DNA from: Acanthaster planci
Lineage: Eukaryota > Echinodermata > Asteroidea > Valvatida > Acanthasteridae
Direction of reading: 5' to 3'
DNA length: 37,496 nt
NCBI RefSeq assembly: GCF_001949145.1
Contig: NW_019091466.1
Location: 66,279-103,774, forward strand
The translations under genes were made by a program, and so were the position numbers. This document shows, piece after piece, positions 1 through 10,200 of this stretch. Numbering within the stretch: position 1 is the stretch's first letter; each line of letters starts with the position of its first letter. The notes below the pieces were generated by a model. That model was not told the DNA's origin. It was given only the letters and a program-made list of their open reading frames with translations, and made no database searches.

Positions 1-840
1 TTAACGACTAGAGTATACTTGTCCCTGATAATCAAATGGACGAAGGTCTCACTCTTTACTTGTGAATGGATTGTGGGTAGGAGAACCTTAATACGCCCCA
101 AATATCTTTCATTCAGGGACCACATAAACTATGGCAGTACTGTAAGTGTCGATGCGTGTAGCTTTGCTTCCATTGTGTAATACGGAGTGGGGGGGGTTTC
201 TCATCTTATAATCGTCTTGCACTCGCCCCTGTTCACAAAGACCCCTACCCGTTCCCGAGTGGCGTCCATTTCCAGCGGTTTGAAGCTATTGCGACGGGAG
301 TGCTTGTCAAAAGGTTTATGCATTTATTACTGTCCTTGAAAATGCATTGTTTTTTTTGCTAATTTCCATATCAATGCGAAAGGTTTGATATCATTTTACT
401 GAGAAAAACCTGTATTAATTTGTGTTCACAGACTGCCTGGATTTTTATGTGTGTGTTTTTCTGTTTGAAATTTCTTTTTCTTTGTTGATTCATTTTTTGT
501 TCAAGTATATTGCCATCAGATCAACTAGTAACCATTTTTTTGCAATGTTTTAAAGGAAATTTGCAGTTCACAATTTACATTCACATGTCCTCCTTGAACC
601 TTCCCGCATTTTGTTGGTTTTATATTGAAAACAAAGAAGAAAATAATGCTCGAAGTTCATTATTATGCGATTGTTAAGCAGGAGGATCCTAAAATCCTGC
701 CTTACTGACGGACAAAAATCGAAACTACCCCCTCTGTTGTTTTGTTATGTGAATTTTCTCAAGGAAACTTTCGTGCGTTCATAGGAACCCCTAGGAAAAG
801 TTTGGTACAGTCCTTTCCTTTTGACTTCAGAGAGCTTTGT

Positions 841-1300
841 GCATGGGTATGGCGTGCGCTACACAGCACCCTAATAGCCTGGCGATCAGCCTCTTGTGAC
901 GCCCCTACAGTACTTTGGTGACCGTGTCTCCTGATCCGCGCGAAGAGAGCTGGGACAATTGTAATTCAAGCTATGTGGGGTAAAATTTACACGGCGCGCG
1001 GATTGTAAGTTGTAGGGCCGGGGCAAGGTTGAGTGGGAGCGATCGAGATCGAATGTCTCCCAGTTGTTGCTGAACGTGTGTTGCAAATTCGCAGAGACGA
1101 GCTTGAACATCCTCATCTGTATTCGGTAAGGCATTTTGAGTTTCTCGTTACGACCCAGTTCCCATAGTTGTTGAGAAACAATGCGTTAAAAGGACCTCAC
1201 TCTGTCAGTGTGTAGGGGTGACGACAGGCCGAGTGATTTGCCTGGGCAAGGCATCGAATGCGCGGAACATGCGTCTCTGGCTGTGTGCACCTGCTCAGAT
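841..1300. promoter_or_regulatory. CpG-rich block, possible promoter or non-coding first exon
   Basis: CpG dinucleotides are clearly denser here (roughly thirty in about 450 bases by eye) than in the following kilobases, where they are sparse. A donor-like TTCG|GTAAGG junction ends at 1125 on the + strand, which could close a non-coding first exon spliced to the leader near 6777. On the minus strand 886-1134 is an 82-codon open frame of no recognisable family. Assignment as a promoter is inference. No TATA box or certain initiator was seen. Confidence 0.25.
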
Positions 1301-2291
1301 TCCTCTGTTTAGATTCGAGAGTCAATGGAACCAGTCCCCCCAGTGTGCTAACCAGATACTGAATGCAAAGTGAGTGTCACTTTTCTGTGGTGACAATCGC
1401 TGATTGTGCAAACTGCTCATTAGCCTAACACTGCGAAAATGTCATTATCTTCAAGAAAACTTCAGGAGTCGAAAAGTTTGAAGCTTAGAGTTAGGGCCTA
1501 CTTAGAGAACTTTGAAGAGTAAGAAGTCATTACTCACACAGAGTAAAGACTTGGACTTCGAGTTCTATAAGTTTCTATGTGTAAGGGTGTTCCTTGCTTT
1601 TTAGCACTCTGCACTTCATTCCTATAATAATAACAGTGCAAAATCTCCCGATTTCAGTACTTCTACTTCTACTATTATACTCTACAAGGTCCAGGATTTT
1701 ACATACACCAAGTCCTCTTTTATAAAATAACTGACATTTTTTCCTGGAGTTCCGTCATGTCTTTTCCTCAATCCTTACAGCTCTAGTTTAGGTAAATAAA
1801 TCTTGACAATATTTAAGTTAAACACCCACAATTTTCTTAGTCTGCATTTTACTTCCACAACTGTAAGATTGAGGCCTGTACAAACCTAATTTTGGCTATT
1901 TTGATGATGTCAACTTAGTTTGCCATCATTTTGTGTAAAAAACGTCATACATCCTTCTTGGTGAAGTCAGATGTCTAGAGAGGTTTATTCACCTTATCTC
2001 ATTAAAATGGTGAAATTCATGAAAACATAAAATCAGCAGCATGTACTCTCTCGATTGTTGTCAGCAGCATGGCAGCTTGACCAATTGCAACACAGCTCCT
2101 ATCTTTTCCTTGTTGTTTTCCTGTCACCCACAGATGAAAGTTGTGTTGTGATTGGCCCTATTTGCTTCTGTTCCAATGACCAATCATTTCATTGCACAAA
2201 TACCTGTGATGGTAGAGTACATTGACACATTCGAAACAACCAAAACTGTGAGTTTGTACATTGCTATCCGTAAGGTTTGTATAAACCTTAC

Positions 2292-2402
2292 AGTTCTGGA
2301 AATACTTGCGTTTGCCACTTGACAGTTGCTCAGTTGGGTCACGCCATTTTGTTTCAAATCAGCTGATGATTCACCACTAGTCTGGTTACCGTTCCCAGCC
2401 AT
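2292..2402 (-). CDS. Possible first coding exon of an unknown minus-strand gene
   Basis: On the minus strand an ATG at 2402 sits in a strong start context (A at -3, G at +4). It opens 37 codons rich in polar residues, beginning MAGNGNQTSGESS and ending NASISRT. A consensus-like donor (ACT|GTAAGG) follows directly, leaving phase 0. The polar, low-order composition would suit the disordered N-terminus of a regulatory protein, but no domain is present and I do not recognise it. No next exon was found toward position 1. A chance open frame with a chance donor remains likely. Confidence 0.2.
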
Positions 2403-2516
2403 AGTGAATATGTACTAAGATTCATCAATATTCATCAATAATCTTCATACAGGTTAAGGAACCAGATTTCAAGTACATTCGCTAATTCATCTTTGTTCAC
2501 ACCTCTTCGTCATGTC

Positions 2517-2546
2517 ACATACATGTACATGTACATATACATGTAG
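2517..2546. repeat. ACATGT hexamer array
   Basis: Short run of the self-complementary hexamer ACATGT (TACATG/CATGTA phases). It is one of many copies scattered over the non-coding part of the window. Confidence 0.85.
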
Positions 2547-3320
2547 ATGCTGCCGTATTACCCCATAATTTCCCTCAGACATGTCGAAAATCAAAGCCCT
2601 GTCCTCTTCACAAACAAGTCTTTCTGATATGAAAGAGGACATAACCACCAACTTACCGGTATCTAGGTGGTTCGTTTTAAAGTAGACTTTGTTTCCTTAC
2701 GAGAAGAATGGGGTGCTAAAAGTTCTTTGTCTTGGATTGAGCACCATTTTAAAGTTATTAAACATGATGGAACCTAGACTGTACACCTCCTTCTTTCATG
2801 ACTTTTACATTTTCAAGTCACCTTTCTTTCATTTGTTCAACTAATCTTATTGAATACCAATTTGCCGTGTTAATGAGATGGTGCATGTAATCTTATTCAA
2901 ACAATGTAGCATGGTGTACATACATGTACTTGTACATAACAAATAGCTGTTCTGCATTATCTTAGCTTGTGTGCTGTAGCAGATTTTGTAAGTTACACTG
3001 TCGTAACTTCTTTCTGCAAGTCATGTAATTGTGTGTTGAAGACTCATACTGCATATGAAAAGGTATTATGCCATCAGTAGAGTACGCACTGTAGGTTCGG
3101 TACATGTACACTGTAGATGTACATGTAGATGAGCCTTTTTGAATACTTTGCTGATTCAGTCAGTGTGCAATTAGTGTTAAATGGATAAAGATTACAGCAA
3201 GAGAGGTCAGGTGGCATTTGTTTCAAATGAAATGAACAAGGCTTCAGGGATCAAGTTGTATGTATGGTGGGCATAAGTGACTTTTATTCAAGGTCAAGCT
3301 GTCTCTTTTGGTTGTTTCAT

Positions 3321-3942
3321 GATATCTTCATTTCTTTAAAGATATCTCTAATTATTTCAAGATATGTTGAAAAACTCTCAACACTTAAAGCCTTTGATTT
3401 ACGGTTTTGAGATGTCTTTTCAATGATTCCAAGATATCTTAAAATCAATTTCAAGATATCTTGAACTCATATTCAAGATATCTCCAAATGATTTGAAGAC
3501 ATCTCTAAATTTATTTCAAGATATCTTTAAATGTATTTGAATCTTCAAATTGTTTTTAAGATATCTTTCAATCGTTTTCAAAATATTTTAAAATTGTTTT
3601 CTAGATTATTCTTTAAATCGATGTCAGGATATCATCAAATCGATTTCAAGATATCTTGAAATCACTTTGAGATATCTCCAAATCATAGATCGATAGCACA
3701 TGACCTAAACGAAGTGCTTCTGAGGTCATTCGAGAATAACAAATACGAGTGCTCAATATTTGCCGAATAAGACCTGTCATGCTTCGCAGCCAATCCTGCT
3801 TTGTTCCCGAATGACCTGGCATAGCACTTTAGTGACTCATTTTGAGATATCGTGAAAGATATCTCCAAATGAATTTGAGATATCTTAAAATTGATTTAGA
3901 TCTCAAAAATGATTTGTTACATGTAATATCCATTTCGATATA
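3321..3942. repeat. Interspersed GATATC palindrome array, about 21.6-nt period
   Basis: Exact GATATC sites start at 3321, 3341, 3433, 3455, 3477, 3520, 3560, 3628, 3650, 3671, 3845, 3859 and 3879, with decayed versions at 3361, 3411 and 3498. Between 3433 and 3671 the spacing is 20-22 nt or small multiples of it. The usual context is TTTCAAGATATCTTGAAAT or TTTGAGATATCTCCAAAT, so each unit is an extended palindrome embedded in A/T-rich spacer. The array is broken by a separate hairpin-forming segment at about 3690-3840. No function can be assigned from sequence. Confidence 0.85.
3712..3829. mobile_element. Inverted-repeat insertion inside the GATATC array
   Basis: The arm at 3712-3743 is an imperfect inverted copy of 3800-3829. 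Both contain AGGTCATTCG in the same sense after reverse complement, flanked by AAGTGCT and AACAAA. It lies between GATATC units at 3671 and 3845 and interrupts their periodicity, as expected for a small foldback/MITE insertion. Element ends and target duplication are not clear. Confidence 0.55.
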
Positions 3943-5269
3943 TCTTGAAATAATCAAAAGGTACCACTTTAATTGAATAAATGTCACAGATACACATCAT
4001 GTGTATGTAGTTATGAATAAGTCTGTTGAACTTCTGTGCAAATCACAATAGGCTAATTTTTCTTTCTTTATTTCCAATTTCACATTTTCCACTTTCACTT
4101 TTTGCATTGTTTTCTTCTCCCACCATAAATGGAGGAGGGTTGTATTGTCAAAATGATTGATCGGGAAACACTGAACAGGAAATGTGACTATTCTTTTGCC
4201 TTACCAACAAGTTATAACTAATTGTCTTATCAATTTCACTTGTCCCCTTGAGTTTGATTGAAATCATAAAATGTTCATCTTTTTCATCAGTATTTTGCAT
4301 ACAGTGTACATTCTGAGTAATCACTCTGTATTTACTGTACTTGGAACCACATTACCATGTACATAACGTGTATGTGCTTGTAGAATAAGCTTAATGGTAC
4401 AAGTTCTCACATGTTAGGCTTCAGCGTTTTAAAATGACAGCCACACTTTTAGTTACATTTAAACTTTATGCACACTGCAGCAGCTATTTTTTGTGCAGAA
4501 CTACAGTTGTCAATTTTAACAGTGACTACTGAAAGCTTGAGGCTAATACTTAGTATACATTTGTTGCTTCACAAAGCATTTGATAACTGATACAATGGAG
4601 CTATTATACACAAGGAGTAAGCATGTACAGAGATCAAAAGGGTCAATGATGGCCACCGCAAGCACTGCACGTGCTGAAAGGACAAAACAAATTCCGCGCC
4701 GCTTGCAGGCTACAAGAAATGCTTGGAGTTGCATTTGCAAAGGATCGTGGGTACAGCGCATGCGTGTCTGTAACACTTCTGCATGTTCAACATGGCCACC
4801 TCGAGACGGAGACCACCATCATCAGAGACTTAAATTTTGATAATTTAAGGGATTTTTCTGATATTCCAATGACAATGAAAGCCTGGTTACGTCTTTACAT
4901 CCCCAAAACGTCTCTCTTAACAGTAAACAGAATCACTAACTAATATAAACTTAACCAAAATACGCACAAGAAACCTGAAAGAATGTAGCTGGTCCAGAGA
5001 AAAATAAAAAAACACACAAAAACATGGGAAGATTCGTTTTCCTTTCTGTCCACAACTGTCTCAGCATGAAACCTCACCACATTGTCAAAAGCATTCTTGT
5101 TGTATGTTTCCACCTTCGCTTAACTGTAGGAACCACTAGGATTGCTACTTATGATATAAATGTTGCAGTTCATATTTTGGGTATTTGTTCTCTACGGTTG
5201 GAATCGCAAAATGGCACGCATTTAAATGACTTTAAAAACCTCCAACTTTTGCCAAATAACCACCGCTGA

Positions 5270-5362
5270 TTCAGAATTTTCGAGCTCATCTGCAGTGATC
5301 ACTTGCTGACTCCTGAGGACTACTCTTCTTCGTGCATCTTTTCCACGTTTTATTTACTCTAG
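5270..5362 (+). pseudogene. Possible THAP-domain relic
   Basis: A 30-codon open stretch between stops (TGA at 5267, TAG at 5360) reads ...FELICSDHLLTPEDYSSS.... This resembles the second half of a THAP zinc-binding domain, whose conserved core is C-S-x-H-F followed by an acidic-aromatic pair. The Phe after His is Leu here, and the N-terminal CxxC half and the invariant Trp are not visible in this frame upstream. If real it is a decayed fragment of a THAP gene or a P-type transposase. It could also be chance. Confidence 0.2.
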
Positions 5363-6776
5363 TGTGCTGCAGCAAAACACAGCAAGTCTGTCGGTTACCA
5401 GCTACCTGGCGGTTGCGATCACTGTGTACAAAGAATGTCTAGGGTCTTCAACACTGGGGCAGGTAACTGCATTTTTTAGATGGAGCCGACCAGAGCAGTT
5501 TGGATTACGATCTTTAGGGACTTCGTTCTAACTCCTTGTGTTTGTAGCTCCATGCTGATACCAGACCTTTACTAATAAGAAAAATTTACAAACATGAACC
5601 GGTACATGTCCAGTATGCATGTTGGTTCAAAATAGCAGTTTTCTTGTCTTTTGAACCAGTTTATTGAAGGGGGGAAGTGGATTTGTCATGCACTTGTCTA
5701 TAGACACTGAGTATAGATACTGAGTACCCCTATTCTTAGTCTTATTTGTGTTTCTCTGCTCTTGAGCATGTTTGGCACTCATGAAGCACAAACTGATATT
5801 TCTCTGGGATTTTGAAAATGAGAGGTGCTAAGAATATTCTCGTTCTTCCTGACACACTGTGAGATGAAAAGAGCAAACTGACAGACCATAACGTGGACTA
5901 AAACAGACGATACTTACCGATGGATTTTACCACAGCTACCTTGCATTGCTTATTGAAATCTGTAAGTAGGAAAATACAAGAAGGACAGATCCTGCCCGTT
6001 TGGGCTGTGCCAAAGAAATGGTACCTGCCTGTATTATAAGTGTTGAGACCCTTTGCAGTTTGAACTTGTTTCATTTGTTCTTGTGTACCACATGGATACA
6101 TGTATGTATCTAACCTAAACATGCATTTGTCAAAATTATCCAGATTTGCAATCCGTTTTCCTTGTCTGCACTTGAGCACGTTCTGAGGGGCGAGATCTTC
6201 AACTCTTTCAAACCAAACATTCTGGTTGAAATATCCACACCAGCTTGTTCGTTGTTGTTAGCAAAAATGCTAAAACCACATACGAAAAAGAAAAAAGAAC
6301 TCATTTGGTATGCATTACTAGCATAAATGATGCAGGGGTTTGCTGAATTTTGGACACACCCCTGTGTCTCATGTTTGGAAAAGTGTACTGTTCAGGTTGG
6401 AAGCATTTCTTACACACAAACCCTAGTACATGTATTACATGAATGATCGAATGCATATGAATGAAAGAATTCACTGGAAAGGACTATTGTCCAGTTTAAA
6501 GGATTGATTTTTGGAATGCAATAAACATCATATAATGTATGCATTTCACAAAATTATGACGTTGCTCTGATGCAAAAGTTCTATTAGTGCTTTTGTTCAG
6601 TTTAGTCAATGAGGGCATGTCCTATGGTAAGTAAGGGAAGAAAAACTCTCTTATCTTATCATGAAAGATTAAATAGTCATGTAAACCAGACATTTTCCTT
6701 TTACAAATGACAGGATATTCCTCAGACTGAATTTATTGACACATCACACTTTAATTGTGTCTCTGTCTGTACACAG

Positions 6777-7225
6777 CCCTGGTGGTTAGACAGTTGTTAG
6801 GACTGAGCTCTTGGAACCAGGAAAGGATACTGGACTGGTGAACTTGCAACTGGTTGAACACAGATCAGTACCAGAAGGAAAAATCTTTGCTGGTTTGGAC
6901 AACACTACCTGCTTGATCTCAGTTGTCACTCTTGCAAGGTGGCTGTCAGGGTGGATTAGTGGACAAGTGAACTGGAGTAGGTTTGTATTTCAGCCATCAA
7001 CAGAGGAATACCTCTGTTTTTGGAGTGGGAAGTAGCCTAGCCTGTTTGTGACAAGTTGCTCCACATGCTCTGGTAGCCCCATTCAACACCCCGGGAGTTG
7101 GTCCACTCAAGCGGAAGTTGTTGCCAAGTGCCTTTCAAAAGGCAGGGGATTTGGAGTCAGCTGTGCGTTGCAGCCAGCAGTGCGCATTTCCTACAGTTGA
7201 TGGGATTTTACTAGACTTACCAAAA
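6777..7225 (+). promoter_or_regulatory. Probable 5' leader / proximal promoter of the laminin beta gene
   Basis: This stretch lies directly before the signal-peptide ATG. An acceptor-like CTGTACACAG ends at 6776 and another, TTTCCTACAG, ends at 7195, so the leader may be spliced from an upstream exon. Two minimal upstream ORFs occur: ATG CTC TGG TAG at 7065-7076, and ATG GGA TTT TAC TAG at 7200-7214. The second ends 11 nt before the main ATG and is out of frame with it. No TATA box was seen. The transcription start cannot be fixed without RNA data. Confidence 0.4.
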
Positions 7226-7271
7226 ATGCAGCACTGGAAGGGATTATGCGTTGTATTGTTGCTGATCATTG
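7226..7271 (+). CDS. LAMB1: Laminin beta exon 1: start codon and signal peptide
   Basis: The ATG at 7226 (A at -3) opens [15 protein letters not shown], then one base of the next codon before the donor ATTG|GTGAGT (phase 1). Joined to 16360 it reads on as [18 protein letters not shown]: a Lys in the n-region, a hydrophobic core and a small-residue cleavage region (probably after Gly21), followed by the first LN cysteines. The exon was too short to stand out as an open frame. It is identified by start context, signal-peptide character, donor and exact phase match across a 9.1-kb intron. An additional upstream non-coding exon is possible. Confidence 0.8.
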
Positions 7272-10200
7272 GTGAGTAGCCACAACAATCCACATTTAAT
7301 TACAATTTAAGTTGAATTTTTTCAAGTGTCACAGCTACAATGTATATGTATTTGACCTCTCAAAGTTATGCAAGGGTTTCACAAAAATTTACACATAACA
7401 ACTGCAAGGAGTTTCTGAAAACAATGCCTTCTTTTGAAAATAATTCATTCCTAGACAAAAGAAATATTTCAGTCTTGGCAAGTTGGTTTTCAGGTAACTT
7501 ACAGGTTAATTACCCTCAACTCTTCAAGAGATGCTTGATTACAATACCTACTAGTACATGTACATGTGTAAATGACGCTTATTCAAATTTATGAAATAAC
7601 TGAAGTAACAAAGTTAACTTTCTAGGAAAATAAACAAGATGTTCAGAAAGTGAATTATTTTAAAAGGACACTTTTCAATGTTTCACTGAAGATTAGTATT
7701 TTCTTCAAGAGTTTCACGGTTAACATTCCAATTTCCTCTTGTGTTGCATTAATCTGATTTTTTACTTGGAATGTTAAAACATATGCTGTGTACATTCATG
7801 CATATATAAACTGTTCATGTAAAGGAAGACCTTTTCTATTCTCTGGCTTTCCCCACTTGTATCAGCTTGTTTTGGTATGTTTTGTGCAGTTTGTTTTGAC
7901 TGTTTCCATTATACTGAGCACTTCCCCCACTGTAAACATGTTATATGAGAACTGCGGTTTTGTGGGGCACTGCATAAAACCTGTCCCTGAACGGAGGTAA
8001 GTTGCACTATCATTGTACTCCTACCTGGTGGACAAAGCTGTTCAAGTGACATACCAGCTGTGGTTAGAATAAATTCCAATGGTGTGATGTCACAGTTTCA
8101 GGTCTTCGTTTACACTGGGGTTGAAATCCCTTTTGCTTACTAAATACCAATGTTGTTTACCAGATTATAATATAAGTTTACACAGTTTCAAGTTCAGTTT
8201 TCATGTACTCTTTGGGGTATGCTCATTAGTTTTGTGTCGTCCTGGTATTAATGTTGCAAGTTGTATATAGTGTGTAAGGTTACAGTTGCAAAAATAAGCA
8301 TGCTTTATGTTCATGTTAATACATTACTGGTACTATATTGGAAATAGACATATGTGTGATCAGGTGCATTCAGAACACAGTAAGGCCGCTGATATCTTGG
8401 AGTCATGTTTGGGCTGTAGTGAATGTGAACCTGGGTCACAGGCTGAAGTACAATTGTACTTTGTCACTGTGATGCGGACACAAGTTTGTTTGCTGTGTTT
8501 GTTAATGTGTTTGGGGCATTGGTCTCTTTGTGGAGTTTCTGTTGGAATGTACTGTACATTGTATTTTCCTCACTGCAAAAGAAGTCTTAGTAAGTGCTGT
8601 TCTGCCTGGTTTGTCAGTACATACATGTACATGTTCATGTACATGTATGTCATTCAGGAATACAACACATAAAACACCCCAGTTTACATCTGTTTTGTTG
8701 TGGATTGAAAGGTATGTACAGTGTACACGCAGGAACAAAAACATGCCCTGCAGGCTGTTGTGGTTCTAATCAGGTATGGGGCTTAATTCAGCTAATTAGT
8801 TTCATGTGCAGGAAATGACTTTGGAACTTATAGGCCTACCCATGATGTGTCCTTATATTAAAGGTCAATAGGAAAATTGGTTTGGGACAAAGGGATAATT
8901 TGATTAAAACTGCCACTGTTTATTCCAGAATATTCCAGCTACTGGTAAGTTAGTGTAAATGAGGGTCTTTCAAAACTCTAACATATTTTGAGTTTGTACT
9001 TGTCAAAGAAGTGGGAAGGGGTCTTTAGATGAAAACGGGTACATGTACATACACTGTATGTGTACATCTACAACTATACCTGACTTCAAGAACAGTGGAA
9101 TTAATTGTGAGTTATACACATGGGGGGACCACTATGCACTGTATACAACACCACCTTTAGACATTCTCCAGATGCCCTTGTTACCCAATGTAATAACAGT
9201 AAGGAAGAAAAGTTGACAAAAAACGTGGTAAGTTCACAATGATTCACTCCCCCAGTTGTAAATGTGTTGGATCAACATGCAAGAATCTACAAATTAATAC
9301 ATTACATGTAGATGTTTGGTCCAACAGGATGGCATATTTTAAACTTGTATGATTTGCTTTAAAGTTATTTTTAAGAATTGGAAGCCCTTTATTTTAAAAA
9401 ACTGCTCTTGAAGTGTTTTTGAATGTTTCAACAAACACATTTCTTACTACAGAGCTGGCCCTGTTATTATACACCATCTGTTGTGTGATGCATGTGTGCT
9501 GTCAAAAACCATTTTTATCATGAGGTCAACCTTGTGACTGTTCAGTGTTCTGTAAAAATACACTAAACTGAAGTGAGTAGTTTTATGGTTATAAGATTAT
9601 GAATTTATGATTAAGAATAGCAGAGAAACTTGTCAAAAGTAGACCTCCTGGTACATGTAGGTTGTTGTATCATATTTAAAAGTATGCACAATGCCGATCT
9701 GTTAGAATTTACATGGACCTCTCCCAGTGATCAGCTTACATGTAAGCCTACATCATTGGAATTGGCATCTTGACAGGGTGTGGGAGAGCCACTGAGGTCA
9801 ACTAAAGGTTACTAGCTGAAACTCTTGGTTCTTAAAGGGTTTCCTGGTTGTTAAAGGGTTTTCCGGTCCAAATGCTCACTGTCTCACTGCACCTTGTGCT
9901 GTTGGCATGAACATGTACATGTACATACATGTACATGTACATACACGTACCGGTCCGTGTACACGGACACTGTATACATGTACATGTATACCCAGCATTG
10001 CTGATCAATTTAGTTACGATACGTGTGATACCAGTACATGGGATTGTATGAGGTGGTGCATCACAGGGTAGCTATAATCTGGTCCTGTCTCGTGCGACTA
10101 AGGCTTTGGATTTTGATCAAAAGAGGTACATGTAGTGGTGGAGAGTCGTAGCCAGTGTTCGATACTTTCAAGAAAATCCACGTTCTCATTCAGTATTGCC

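Larger units (their letters stand above)
1..6776. other. Upstream flank of the laminin gene, no certain gene
   Basis: No coding segment here can be tied to a known family with confidence. Open frames are short and mostly arise by chance. The segment holds a CpG-rich block (about 841-1300), several CCAAT/ATTGG words around 2077-2185, a GATATC palindrome array (3321-3942), a shorter CpG-bearing stretch (about 4660-4815, with an NRF1-like GCGCATGCG core near 4757) and a possible THAP relic (5270-5362). It may contain the laminin promoter or a distant non-coding first exon, but neither is proven by sequence alone. Confidence 0.6.

Noticed and set aside
2077-2185. Cluster of CCAAT/ATTGG words as a promoter
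   Set aside because: Three such words within about 100 nt, but they lie downstream of the candidate minus-strand exon start and 5 kb from the laminin ATG. No other core elements were seen, so not called.
4660-4815. CpG-bearing stretch with NRF1-like GCGCATGCG and a frame MATSRRRPPSS
   Set aside because: A 13-codon frame with no splice continuation and a single motif hit is too little to call a promoter or gene.
8307-8672. 121-codon Cys-rich frame on +
   Set aside because: The cysteines and Met-Tyr repeats come largely from TGTACATG hexamers and TGT-rich sequence; there is no EGF-like or other spacing pattern.
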